In this document: one piece after another, positions 25,225-38,174 of the stretch
Layout: each line of letters begins with the position of its first letter
Position numbering within the stretch: the stretch's first letter is position 1
NCBI GenBank assembly: GCA_029379385.1
Contig: CM055615.1
Location: forward strand, 5,332,001-5,396,000
Origin: Quillaja saponaria
Lineage: Eukaryota > Streptophyta > Magnoliopsida > Fabales > Quillajaceae
Length of the DNA: 64,000 nucleotides
Direction: 5' to 3'
Program-made: the position numbers and the translations under genes
The notes under the pieces: model-generated
Seen by the model: the letters and a program-made list of their open reading frames with translations, nothing else
Told to the model about the DNA's origin: nothing
Databases searched by the model: none

Positions 25225-25830
25225 TTATGTTTCTTTTTTTCCTTTGGCATTCATATAAACAGTGACCAGATTCATCATATCTAAAACACTTGAGATTTGA
25301 AGAACTAGCTTTCTTTTTTCCTTTTGACCTTCCTCCAATGTGTGGAATTGAGTCTGGAGAAGTAGTTGCTAGAAATTACTTTCCATGAGCCACTAAGTTT
25401 TTCTTTGAAGGCCTTGAACTCTAAAAGAATCCACTTAAGCTTTTCTTTTGCCTTAAGAACCATTTGATAAGCTTCCTCAAGTGAATGAAGAAAATGCATA
25501 TAAGCTCCGCACGCAAGCTGGACTTATTTGGCTCTATTAGCTCTAAAGAATATTGGAAACTGAAGGATATGTATTGTTAGTAGGGCGTCAATAAATTTAT
25601 TGTCAAATTGAAAGTATGAGAATATGGGGAGTCAGATCCAGTCACTCCTTGGATTGAAATACTCCGTCTGCTATGGGTAAGAGAAGCCACAAATTGTTAA
25701 AGCATTCTTGTCACCATTCACTGCAAATCTTGATTAAATTGATTCAACTCTATCATTTGATCTTTCAAATTGACTTCATTAACAATCCTTCTCGATCCAT
25801 AAACCATACTTGCTTCATGTTCTAGTTAAG
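25225..25830 (-). pseudogene. retrotransposon gag relic with zinc knuckle
   Basis: Minus-strand frames contain MHFLHSLEEAYQMVLKAKEK, resembling the 'SVEEAYQ.ALKVEEK' segment of Ty3/gypsy gag. Downstream is CFRYDESGHCLYEC, a CX2CX4HX4C knuckle with its second cysteine replaced by tyrosine. No pol domain follows. The solo LTR at 26042 inserted just upstream of this relic. Confidence 0.6.
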
Positions 25831-26555
25831 CACACCAAGATTAAAGCATAAGCTCACTAAATGAACCCTAGTGCAAAGATCAAAATTGTGCTACGATAAC
25901 AACATTAATGCAAGTTGTAAACCTGCAAAGGTATTACTTCCCAAGATGTCACTCAACGCTACTACTCCAAGAAGTTACTTAGTGCAACCAAGTCATGGGC
26001 TTGATATTTAGGGAGGATTCTCTCACTATAAGCAAGGTAGTTGTTATAACCCGATAGCTTAACGTCCTTTTTAGGATGTCATACGTAAATTATCTTGATT
26101 ATGTGAATATGAAATAAGGTAAAATAAGGGAATATTTGTATATTCAGATAGGTAATTTAAAGTTTACCTTATTAATTCACCTGGATTTAAATTTTACTTC
26201 ATAAAAATTGAATTATAATTGAAATTAGTATATATATATATATATTTATTACCTTAGAGACCAATGATTAATATATTTAAATAAATAGAATAATCTGCAC
26301 CACTAATTGACGAATCAAGTTAACACCACAAGTTTATATTAAATTAGTTTTTTTTTTATACTTTTTACTTCCTTTCTCTGACCGTGGTTTGCGGGATTAA
26401 GAGAAGGAAAAAAAAAAAAAATGCAGAATGAAGACAAGGCAAAAGAACAAGCAACTTTGTCAATTATTCAAACAGCAAGCCACTTGCTCATCATTGAAGA
26501 GTCCATCCCAGAATCTCAAGCCACCAGTAGGTTCATGAATCTAATAGTAGCATCA

Positions 26556-26723
26556 ACGTTCGTATGAGCTATCACCCCTATAAAAAGATGAATGTTGACC
26601 TCCATCATAATCAGAACCACAGTAATCATGTCTTCCAGCTCCAAAGGAATCATGGTAGCGGGATCCATGAAATAAAGAACCTGGGTCAGTATAATCTAAC
26701 TCTGGGTGTACTCTACTGTCCTT
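26556..26723 (-). pseudogene. possible captured host-gene fragment in a solo LTR
   Basis: A minus-strand frame of about 55 codons without an ATG is rich in Tyr, Gly, Ser, Asp and Arg. It includes DYTDPGSLFHGSRYHDSFG and YCGSDYDGGQHSSFYRG, and ends in a stop at 26555-26553. Its composition is protein-like and unlike the surrounding LTR. I did not find the block in the other LTR copies. I do not recognise the donor gene, and a chance frame remains possible. Confidence 0.4.
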
Positions 26724-27837
26724 GAAACAGACTTACTTTTTCTTGTCTTCACTTTTCTATTTGTTTGCCACTCTTCCATTTGCCGAGCTCTGTAATTGTT
26801 TCCTCTGCTTTATTAACTGGACATGGGTTTTCAATTGGAGAGTATTTAATTGAAGCTTTTGGTGGGTTGGTTGTTTTCTTTGCTTTTGTAGACTTTAGAA
26901 GCCTATATTAGGAAGCTGAAATTACTTTGATTTAAGGAGATTAATGGCAGCTTGTTGCTGATATTTTTTTTTTTTCTCCACCTCCTTCCTAGTTTTCCTT
27001 TCTTTGCCTTGTAGGTGCTGTTTTCCATGACTGCAAGCACAAATCTGCATCCATGCCGTGAGGGGTTGTTTTCTTTTCTTGATTGTGAACTTTACTTTGC
27101 TGACAGCCAAATCAACAAAATTGTAGTGTGATTTTGTTCTTTTGGACTTGGAGATTTTCAGAGTAGGATTGGGTGAGTCTTAGAGTTGTTGAATGGGTTG
27201 GTAAATGATTGATAACAGCCACCTTGTAACCTCCTTTGCTCTGCCTTTATCTTTGCATTTCCTTCATAGTTCAACCAAGTTAAGGTAAAGTTGAATGATG
27301 TCCTGTCCTGTGCTACCATATACAGCCACTCTTAAACTTGGGAGATAATCCTTCTTGGCTAAGGTAGCTAGAATCTGCATTGTCAACAAAGCCAAACCGT
27401 GAGAGGATATATATATATATATTCTCAAGTATTTAAGGAATTTCATGGGACTATTATTGTTAATTGATATTGATTGGTTATAGAATTTTTTCAAGAATAG
27501 GAAAGTGAGTAACATAAAGTTTGTGTTTAGAATTGGATGATATAGGATTTCTTAGTAAATACATTAAGGTTTATGTGTATGTTTAGGTATATATTAGAGA
27601 AAATACTGATAACTACATAATTTGCTACCTCCATGAAGTTTTTATAGATAGCCAGAAATAATCTATGAACATTTGGATGTCCTTCATCAAACTGGAGCTC
27701 CTTTGTAATTATCTCGAGCCCATAATGCTACATGAATTTGGTAATTGACAAAACAAATATTAACATCAATTTTAACATGATAGGTTAGATAGAAACACAT
27801 AGATTGATGAAAACAGAACTACATAAAGACAACCAGA

Positions 27838-27887
27838 CAATGAAATGACTCTTTCTACACCATTTGGTAGAAAGAGTCATTTCATTG
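27838..27887. repeat. perfect 21-bp hairpin
   Basis: The 21-bp arm 27838-27858 (CAATGAAATGACTC...) pairs perfectly with 27867-27887 around the 8-nt loop ACCATTTG. Parts of the arm (GGTAGAAAGAGTCATTT) recur about 80 bp downstream. It lies inside solo LTR copy 3. Confidence 0.8.
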
Positions 27888-29967
27888 AAGCCTTTCTACA
27901 TTTGGTATAGACTCCAAAAGTTCTTTATGTACAGGGTGTATTTGGTAGAAAGAGTCATTTGAGTATGTACAGGGTAGATTGATGAAGCCTTTCTACCTTT
28001 CTACATTTGGTAGAAAAAGTCTCCAAAACTACAGATAGTTGATAAGAAGAATAAAAAAAATATAGTCAAAAAGGGTGTATTCCTTGCTCTTTGAGTATGT
28101 ACAGGCAGTTCTGAAGAGTAAGGCACTAGCTTCAAGCATTAAAACCAATGTAAATTTAGAATCTGTATGTTTAAGTTTGAATAGAGTTTATATAATGGGT
28201 TAGATTGAATTGATAAGTGAAACATGAGTAATATAAGATACAATAGAATTATTCTAAAGGTATGGGAAATCATGTATATACCTATGAATATATGTGTGAA
28301 TTAAAAATGAAGAATATGTATATTAGTTATTTAATAAAACATTTAAGAGAATTTAAATATCAATATGTGTACAGAAGTTAATCTACATAAGTCTCATTAG
28401 TTATATGCTGAATTGGAAAATGTGAAAGTTAAATAAATTAATGTTAAACTATAAAATTTGAATTTGTGAATAAATTAAGATTATAGGATTATGTTAACTA
28501 GGTTAGAAGGTGTGCATGTACATGAATTCATATTCATGCCTTAAGGTAAATTATGCATAAAAGTTGATTAATATCGGTTTTAATAGTTAATTAGTTAATT
28601 AGTTAAATAGGAACCATGGAATTGGTTGATGTAAAAGTTAATTTGTGAAATTTTTAGGTGTATATAAATATACGTTTGTACCTATTCAAGGGAATTAAAT
28701 ACCTTTTAAGATATTCGATAAGGGTTTAAAAGGAAGTAGTTTCAATTAGTATATTTTATATGTACGTAGAATTGGGGACTCATGAAATTAACTATAAAAT
28801 GACTATTTTAAATTATATATGCATTTATGATTTTCAGCTCCGAATCGCGCCGAGAATATTCAGACATCCTAGGAGGAGTGATGACTCACATCTGTAAACT
28901 TAGTGAGTGAATTACGTACACTTGGTTTGCTAGATAATTATGTGAAATAATCTATGTGAATTTGAGTGATTGAATTATGTTAGATGTTTGAAATTGGTTG
29001 TGGTTGATAAGGGCCAATAAAGTGAGATTTTCTAAGAAATGATTTTTATCTCCAAAATTGAAATCAAGGTACACCTAGGATATTCTTGTTTGAAATTTGG
29101 ATACATTCTGATTCTGATAAATGTTTTAAAAAAATTGAGTGCTCAACCTTGGTAGGATAGACTATGTACGAAGATTAATCTGTTGTGCAGGCGCGTAAAT
29201 GCCCGGTAGGGGGTGATACTGTTGTGTGGGGCTGAGTTACTTGTTGGCCCTTTGTGTGCTTTGTATAATTTGATTGCTTTGTTTAGAATGATAAACTTTG
29301 GATATTTGAATTTGACTTGTATATATCGTGAAACATGTGAATCGTGACTTTATTACGATTACTACATGAGATTAAATAATGATATGTGTTATTATATGTT
29401 GATTGATGCTGGTCCTTCAAGGTACGTGGCTTGCTCATTGAGTCCTTATGACTCACACATTTCTTTGTTGTTTTTTTAGTATCAAAAAAACACTGTTCAC
29501 TTGCGTCAGGATTTGCTACCTACTGACACTATTGCAGCAAGGTATATCTCGGAGTTACATACTTGAAGCTGATAGGGTGACACTTGCAGTCATTTTAGGT
29601 GTCATTCATTGTTGTGTATATTAAGTTGACTGTAGTAACTTAATGTCTTGTTAGGAGTAGAGCTCCTCTGAGTACTTTGACATTAAGGTTTATTGGTGAA
29701 TTGTACCAGGTTATTGGTGCATGTACTATTGGGCATGTTCCATTTTACGGGAAATCTCTGTCGAATTTTTAATAAATATATATGTTTCATAACAAGTTCA
29801 TGACTTTATTTTAGTTCAGTAAAGTTTTCTTGGCCTTAACTATAATTTGTTTAAGAGTCATTGGTGTTCAGTCATTGTGGATTCAGGATTACAGAGGTTT
29901 TGTTATCCCTTCCTCTGGCTAGTCATACTTTTATTTGAGGGCGTGACAGTAGTTGTAAATATACTTT

Positions 29968-30438
29968 TGTTAGCTGAATACTCTACTATTCTATTATAAA
30001 ACATATCTCCTAGTAGGAGATTAAGTGTGACCCACTTGCCACAACTAATTAGTTTTAACTAAGAGATAATTATCTTTAGTTAAAGATAATTGTAAAGTGA
30101 TAAAATAGTTAAAGATAAAAGTGGATAATAACCACTTTATATTATCTCTCTAGATGAGGATAAAGGTTTATCCTATTAAGATAACTGATTTTTTGATGGA
30201 AGGAACAGTTTAAGTGGTACTGTATAGGGTTCCTAGGACTAGTCTATAAAAGCCTGTGTTTCCATCAAATACAGTGCATCCATTATTTCTCATACATAGG
30301 CTAGATGACCTTTGTGAGTGTTAGGTAAGGTATGTGTACTAGTTCTCTGTACTGTGATTATGGTCCTTAGGCAACAATGGCTAGAGCTACGTATTTAATT
30401 AGAGCATATTTGCATGAATTGATTAGAATATGCTTACA
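29968..30438 (+). mobile_element. possible copia-type LTR with primer site
   Basis: Candidate 471-bp LTR starting TGTTAG and ending CTTACA, with a TATA box (TCTATAAAAG, 30243-30252). It is followed at 30441 by TGATACCAGAGCC, close to the initiator-methionine primer-binding site TGGTATCAGAGC. No second LTR or pol was found, because the next solo LTR inserted downstream. The 5' edge is uncertain. Confidence 0.45.
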
Positions 30439-30687
30439 TGTGATACCAGAGCCTACTTCAAGCTGTCTTGTTTAGTATAAAGAAAAATTACATGTTATAA
30501 TTTTTTTATCTTTCAACATATACACAATTATATTTTATTTAATTAACTTAATTAAGATAACACAAAAAAGTAATCTGTTTATATATATATATATATATAT
30601 GTATGTATAATGATATAAATTATAATGGTTAAATGAATTTATGGGTTTTTATTATAATCATGTAATTGGTTAATTGAGTTACATATA

Positions 30688-33600
30688 TGATGACACACCC
30701 TTCATGGAAGCATGATCGGTTGGAGGAATGGTTACTAAACCTCTGTAACCCTGACTAAAATAAAGGATCGACTATGACGCTTGACCAACCAATGAAAAAA
30801 AACCAAGAATTTATAAACACAAAAGTTAACATTAAAAGTTTATTGATTGAAATAAATCATAACTTACTGAAATATTTTTTGCAGAGGTTCCTTGCACTAG
30901 GGAATATGCCTAAAAATACAATTCTGTAGACTCTTTTTCTTATGCAACACAACACAAAGACAATAAGGTGCTTAGCTTCGTTCACTTTTTCAACAAGACA
31001 AATTCTAGAATATTACATTATACCAAATTTGACACCCACAGTTCTAATATGATTGCAAACTTTCATCTTTAATTGCAAGTTTGAGGTCATGAAAATATCG
31101 TGCCACACTCATTCGGCAAATCCTAAGCTCGGCAATGCCATATACCAAACTCTTGTCACTAAAAGAAAATATCCACGAGAAAAGAGTGAGTCCTATGGAC
31201 TCTGTGAGTGAAAAATCGTACCCAAAGGGTACTAGCGTTACAAAATACAAGTGTGTAGCATATAAATAGTAACATCATGTAATATTGTTCATATAACATT
31301 TCACATAATACGTATACGTGGTAAGTTTCTTGAATTCACAATTTATATGACACGCAGGATCATAATTTAAATCAGGGCAACAATATCACGCAAAACAATC
31401 AAAGGGCCAACGAGTGACCCAGCTACACATACTAATCTAGCCCCTAAAGGTAGCAATTAACCACTCACCCATAACCGATTCCATTCGTCACTCAAACTTG
31501 CGTCCACGCATCTTATCAAGTCCACATTAGCATTCGGAACTAAAATTCATATTCTCAAATAATACTCAGTTCACAAACGTGATTGTTATAATCTTTTAAT
31601 TACTAAGCTTCTATCTCAACTTGTATAGGTTTTTTTATGAAAGTTTTCTATTAAGCTATTACATGTCAAGTAATATGAATTATACTTTATGTGATAAGGT
31701 TAATAATGAAGAGACATTCTAAATGTCTTGACAATGCATAGGGTAGAAGAAACCATTAGAAAAGATAGAAAACACTTAGTGAGTTAAAGATGTTGAAATT
31801 GTCCAAACTTGGGGTTTGGACCAATGTCCACTTTAACTGTCATATCTTTCCCTAGGAAATTTCAAATTTAGTTTCGTAAAATTTTAAAATACAAGATACA
31901 TGTAGCTTTATAATGGTATATCATTTGTAATTTTTGGATTTGTATATCAATACAGTTTATTATTTGAAATTGCATCAAATTCAACAAAACACAGGATTTT
32001 GACAACTTTGACCTTACCTTAGTTAATTGAACATAACTTTCTCTAGGAAAAACAAAATCCGATTCCGTTTGTTAGGTTTATTAATAGACAAGTATATATA
32101 TCTTTATTATCTAGAAAAATTTTCCTAAAATATGTCATGAACCCACTCAATTCCTTACATGAACAAAAAATAGGGCACTGCAAATCCTACCTGACCTAGC
32201 TGGAGTCTAACAACTATAACTCACAACATATTTGGAACCAAGCCACAAAATTTTATAGACAACATCCCAAGATCCTAAAATACACTTTCTCTTTTGGACA
32301 CTTATTTTAATTCAGCTCCAAAAGCACTTGAAACCCAGAATTTCTTTCATCCACTAAATCTGCCCCTGTACCCCCTTCAAAACCCACTTAACTCTCATTT
32401 TCCACCACTTTCAAGCTCCAATTCATACTCCTCACTTCAACACTAATTCACTAACATTACTCCTAATCCAATTAAATTAAAGATTGTATTAGTGATTTAG
32501 AATTAATCAAGAACTTAAATTTCACTTTCCAATATCAATCCAACCAATTCTTGTTCATTAAGATACAATTATTTTCTTGTGGATATTTTATCAACTACCT
32601 AATATGTATGTTTTTATGTTAGCTTATAAGCATGCATCTATATATATATATATATATATTCACCATGAGACTTACATAAGTCCATCATATGACATCTTAT
32701 TCATATTCCAATTACTCCCTTAATCCTCTACTTCTTATGTTCTTTGATTATAATCCTTAATTCAACTTTCCTTTAATCTATACCCATAACCACAATCCAC
32801 AAGAATTTTATTGATTTAAAGCAATTAAACTAACATAATACTTAGAATCCATACTCAGCCCACACCTTACCCAATATCCTTGCTACTGCCATGAAGAAGG
32901 TGTACCTACTAGCCTTCCTAGCCTTGTTATTTTGCTGCACAACCTCCCTAAAAGACCACCCATAAGCCGAGCAAAGGAGGAACCCACCAAATTGGTATCA
33001 TCTCACGGCTGGACCAAAATGAGGCACCAACAAAACACCTCTCAGCTACTACAAGTTTAGTATGGGCAGCTACAATATCATGGAAAAACCAGGGACTCCA
33101 CAGCCAACTTCAACGGTAATAAAAGAAGGAAAAGAATGGTATACTAAAAAAATAAAGCTCTTGAACAAGCAAGGAGGAGCTACAAATCAATGAAACAAAA
33201 ACAAGGGAAGGAGCAAGGTAGAGGCAGTTCACCACAAAGAGGAGAAATCGGCCTTTGCAAGCAAGTTCAGACTATTGGAGGTTTAACAACCTAAAGGAAC
33301 AGCAAACCTGCTTTACACGGGCAAGAAAGTATACTTCAAACTTCATGCCCCATCCTGACCTCTTGCCACTCACAATTAGCAAGGTTTGTGGGACTAAGTT
33401 TCATGAGTTAGTGGAGACAAACTGAGCTACCAAGGAAGGAGATATGGCTAAGCGGCTCCCAAGAAGCATTCACGGCCAAGCAGGAAGAAAGGAGGCAGTG
33501 GAGACTAGCTAGAATAGTCCAGAAATTTGAAGACCTCTCGGCCAAAGAAGGAGAAAAGAAAGAAATAAGAGAATAAAAGAAAAGTCAAAGTCATTATTTT

Positions 33601-33992
33601 TAATTTATGGTGGGTATCAATATTATATATATGTGTGTGTGTGTGTGTGTATGTGTGTGTGTGGGATGTGAATTTTAATCATATTGTTTAGGTATATACC
33701 TCTTTATATTTTTACTTTCTAAAAAAAATTACATGGTGCATCATTAATCTTGTTGTATCTATAAATATAAATATTGTACACTTATTTTACACCTTGAAAA
33801 AAAAATTACCCACATAAATATTTAAGCTCCTATTTAGTCAATTATATAATAAAAATTTATTCTTGCATTATTTCTATATTTATACAAGTTTTCAATTATG
33901 TACATTTGTCTTGGTATGAAATTTAGTTACCTAGTCAAGAAAATTTCCGTACAAGCTTCCTAGAAATCAAGTTAAAGTGTTGGGTTATCACA
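30688..33992 (-). mobile_element. solo LTR, copy 4, probable TSD ATATA
   Basis: Left terminus TGATGACACACCC, a variant of TGTCACACCC; right terminus GGGTTATCACA. ATATA flanks both ends (30683-30687, 33993-33997), but the DNA is AT-rich, so this duplication is weaker evidence than in other copies. 3305 bp, non-coding. It shares a block around 31490-32200 with the copies at 20180-22212 and, inverted, 35326-38165. It contains a (TG)n microsatellite near 33630-33660. Confidence 0.78.
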
Positions 33993-34340
33993 ATATAATT
34001 ATGAGTTTATGCTGCATATGTTTCAAGTAAGATTTTGTTGACAACAAAGTCTTACAATTTTTATAGATATAAGATATATATAAGTCTTGATCAACTATGT
34101 TATTTGCATATATTAGTTTTATTTATCCTTATGAATTATCATAATTTTGATAAATTAAATTATATTATACAATGTTAAATGATTATGTATGTATCATACA
34201 TATGATTATTTAGTTGATACATTTTTTTGTGTATATTATTAATTATTTCTAGGACCTAAGAATATTTATATGTAGGAAATATTATTTTCTAGCGGCATAT
34301 TCTCTTTTGTTGAAACTATATATTTGTAAAAAAATTATTG
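33993..34340. other. AT-rich spacer
   Basis: About 350 bp of AT-rich DNA between two LTR copies. No gene is seen. It may be internal sequence of the element whose LTR and primer site lie at 29968-30453. Confidence 0.4.
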
Positions 34341-35325
34341 TGTCACACCCTACACGAAGGTATGACTGGCCGGAGGAATAGTTACCAATCCTCCTTAACC
34401 CTAATTTTAAATCAAATAAACACATACAACCTTTGACCAAACAAGAGAATAAAAGTAAAGTTTAGAAATTAAAAGCCAAATACAAATGCTTATTTACTGA
34501 AATATATAACAATTTAACTAAAAAATTTGGCAGAGGTTCCTTGTAAAATGTAACATGTCCAAGAATACAAACATAGTGTAACTGGTTACATATAACCAGA
34601 CCACAACTTTAATAGTAACCATAAGGAGCTTAGCTCTATTATGTACCATAAACAATACCAACTAAACAATTACAAAAATAAAAATGCAATACTCAAGTCC
34701 TAATGTGACTGTAAAGCTCTATCCCCGGGCTCCAAGTAAATGATCTCAAAGAGTACCTTGTCGCAGTACAATCGGCAAGTCAAGTGTCTGTCTAGGACAT
34801 TTGATAAGATCCTAATACTAAAAAAATATGAACAAATAAAGAGTGAGTCATAAAGGCTTAGTGAGTGAAAAACATACCTAAAGGGTACTAGTATCAATCA
34901 ACAAATAATATAAAACACATAGGTTGCATATTCATATTTGATCATAAATTTAAAAAACAACCCAACTTCATACGTACATATATATATATATATATAAAGT
35001 GTTAAATTTAACAAACATAAGTCACGGTATACAATATACAAATAACTTAATCAATGGATGCAAACAAATCATCCAAAGCACACAAAAGGGCCAATCAGAG
35101 TAACTCTGCACCCACATACCAAATACATATCCTCCTCGAGACATGTTTGCTTCAACACACCAAGAATATATACTCCTTACATATCCTTCCAGGGCTGAGT
35201 TACTCGAATGTCTTTAATCAAATATCAAATAAACAAAGTAAATGTATCTTAGGTACACCCGGATTCTATTTCATATATAAAAATAATATCATTGGCCCTT
35301 ATCAAACAAAAACAAAGTTTCACAT
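34341..35325 (-). mobile_element. LTR copy 5, left part
   Basis: Begins TGTCACACCC and shows the family's conserved half: CTGGCCGGAGGA, CTTAGCTC and GAGTGAGTCATAAAGGC blocks. It is interrupted at 35326 by a copy in the opposite orientation. Its last ~170 bp are repeated at about 38185-38361. Confidence 0.8.
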
Positions 35326-38165
35326 TGTTATAAACCGGTATCGTAAATTCAAGTTTTACATATAATATGTAAATTTCAGTTATAAAATGACAATGACATA
35401 AACAAATTAGAGAAATAACAATAAAAATTAAACATGTTATAACTTGATAGTGTAACAGACAATTTATTTTTAATGTTTGTACATAAATTATCGTAGCATT
35501 AGAATAAAATAATATTTGGATATAGCTATATCAATATATATATGTAGACATAAAATAAAGTTAATTATGAGCCATACAAGTTGAATTTTGACTTTGATAT
35601 TTAAGTTTTTTTTTTTTGTCTTTTGTTATATTTCAATTTTTTTTTTCCCCTTGGGTGATTCACCGCCTTTGCACTCCTTCTTCTCCTACTTCGGTGGCTC
35701 TAGAATTTTCTGGTTACTGATTATAACAATTGAGGAAAAATACCTCATCTCTTTCTTATCTATGTGTGTTGCTCCTCTTAATTCAACCCTCCCTAGTCCA
35801 GAGAGTTCAAGTTGGGATAGTAGTAGCTGCCTTTATATAACTGTGCCTTGCTCTTTCTTTCCTCTATTTTGGATGGTATTGAATTCCTTGCTGAACCATC
35901 CTCCTTCCAGCTGTTTTTTTATTTTTTTTGATAGCTGTTCCTTCCTCCTTCAATTTCAGCTCTTTTGCTAGCTGTAAACAGCCCAATTTCATTTCCAATT
36001 GAGTCACGCAAGAACATCTTTCTAAGTTCCAATTGTGAGGGCAGCTTATTATACTCTTCTTTGTGTGACTATCCAACAAGAGAAAAGGAAGGGGCGAAGC
36101 TAATCCTTGGCTTAGGGCAGCAAAAAAGGAGTCCAAGCTGCCTTCAATTGGCAGCACATCTCCTGCATAGTTGCGGCCGAGGACAGTTTCCCTTAGTTTA
36201 TGGGCAGCTTTCTCCAACCGTGGGATGCCTTTTTTTTTTCTTTTTTTTTTTTATTGGCAGCCATTCTTGAAGGTAGCAGCAGCTTCAACCGTTGGCAGCA
36301 AGAATTTTATTTTGGCAGCCCCAATCCACCTAACGGCAACCTCAAGTTTCTAGGCCAACCGTGAGTTGGTAATTCTCTTGCCTTTATGCAATTCATTTCT
36401 TTTCCTCCTTGGTTGCTGATATTTAGATGAAAGGTCGGAATTAGTATGAATAAAGTTGTAGGAATGGAAGCTTGAAAGTGAATTAACTTGGAGGTTTTAG
36501 AGTGAATGGGTGTTGAATTTTCATAATTGAATCTTTTAAATAGCTAAATCAATCTTAGAATTAATGTTTAAAATATGTGTAATGTTATTATGCTCTTAAG
36601 GTGTTTGTTAAAATGCCTAAATGAAACTAGTTGTAAGGGAATGAGGGTTAAAGAGGTTACTAAACAGATGCAAGGGGTAGATTTCGTAAGTAACAGAAAT
36701 TCGGTATTTCGAGTGTTTTTGGGGTAGAATTAAATTAAGAGTTAAAAAGATAAAATGTAGGTTATTGTACTAAAATATTGTCTGCAAAATTTTGTAGCTT
36801 AGTTCTCAGTATGTTGTGAGTTAGAGCTGTTAGACTCTGGCTAGTTCACATAGGATTTTTAGTGCCCTGTTTTCAGTTCATGTAAGGAATTGAGTGGGTT
36901 TAATACTAAGTTTTGGAAAAGTTTCTAAATAAGAAAGATACATATACTTTATTAATAAACCTGAAAAACAGAATTGAATTTCATTTTTCCTAGAGAAAGT
37001 TATGTTTAATTAACTAAATTAAGGTCAGAGCTGTCAAAATACTGCGTTTTACAGAATTTTATGCAACTTTCAAAGAATAAACTGTATTGATATACAAATC
37101 TAAAAATTACAAATGATATACCATTATAACGCTACATGTGTCTAGTATTTTATAAATTTTACGAAACTGGGTTCGGAATTTCCTAGAGAAATATATGATC
37201 GTTAAAGTAGACACTGGTCCAAATCCCAAGTTTGGACAGTTTCAACATCTTTAACTCACTGAGTACTTTCTATCTTTTCTAATGATTTCTTCTACCCTAT
37301 GCATTGTCAAGACATTTAAAATGTCTATTCATTATTAACCCTATCACATAAAGTCCAATTCATATTAATTGACATGTAATAGCTTAATGGAAAACTTTTA
37401 TAAAGAAACCTATACAAGTTGAGATATAAGTTTAGTAATTAAAATATTATAACAATAACGTTTATGAACTAATTATTATTTAGGAATATGAATTTCAGTT
37501 TCGAATTCTAATGTGGAACTGATGAGACGCATGGATGCAAGTGTGAGTGACGAATAGAATCGGTTACGGGTGAGTGGTTAATTATTGACTTTAAGGGCTA
37601 GATTATTATGTTCAATTGTATGTGTATTTAAATAAATGTTCTAGTACAATATTTTAGTGAGTTAGTTGAATCATTTTTGTTTGAAATTGTCTGTGGTTGA
37701 TAAGGGCCAACACGTGGAAGTTTTTTTTCTGAGAAATAATTTTATCTCCAAAATTAAGATCCTGGTGGACCTAGGATATTCTGATTTAAAATCATGAGAA
37801 ATTCTGATTCTGATAAATGCTTTTTTAAATTGAGTGCTCAACCCCGGTGTGATGGATTATGTATGGAGATCAATTTTTGTGCGGGGGCGTAAATGCTCGA
37901 TAGGGGGTGATAATGTTTTGCGGGGCTGGGTCACTCGTTGGCCTTTTGGTTATTTTATTTGATGTTATTGCTCTAATTGATTTGTAATCCCTGTGTTTCA
38001 TGTAAATTGTGAATTTATGACATTATAATGTATACGTGTAATGTGAATTAAGGTATGAACAATGTTACATGAGGTTATTATATATGTTATATGTTTGTGT
38101 TGGGTGATGCTAGTACCCTTTAGGTACGATTTTTCACTCACGGAGTCCATAGGACTCACCCCTCT
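35326..38165 (+). mobile_element. LTR copy 6, inserted in copy 5, 3' truncated
   Basis: Starts TGTTATAAACCGG at 35326. It proceeds through the family's Cys/Trp-like non-coding 'GCAGC' region and the conserved half (AGTACCCTTTAGGTAC, GGAGTCCATAGGACTCACCCC) and stops abruptly near 38165, without the final ~750 bp. The preceding 5 bp CACAT also occur at 38357-38361, just before copy 5 sequence resumes, and are probably its target duplication. The open frames at 35588-35971 and 35965-36270 are low-complexity and not convincing genes. Confidence 0.75.
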
Positions 38166-38174
38166 CTTCCTTGG

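Larger units (their letters stand above)
26042..29948 (+). mobile_element. solo LTR, copy 3, TSD GTAGT
   Basis: Starts TGTTATAACCCG and ends GCGTGACA. The perfect 5-bp duplication GTAGT lies at 26037-26041 and 29949-29953. At 3907 bp it is the longest complete copy. The extra length is partly a block near 26400-26760 with an unrelated open frame, and a hairpin-bearing repeat near 27838-28090. The conserved right half includes AAATGCCCGGTAGGGGGTGA, GAGTCCTTATGACTCAC, GGAGTAGAGCTCC and the terminal CTGGCTAGTCAT. Confidence 0.9.

Noticed and set aside
35588..36270. Open frames of 100-127 codons on both strands
   Set aside because: Low-complexity Phe/Ser/Leu-rich translations inside an LTR; not kept in other copies of the family.
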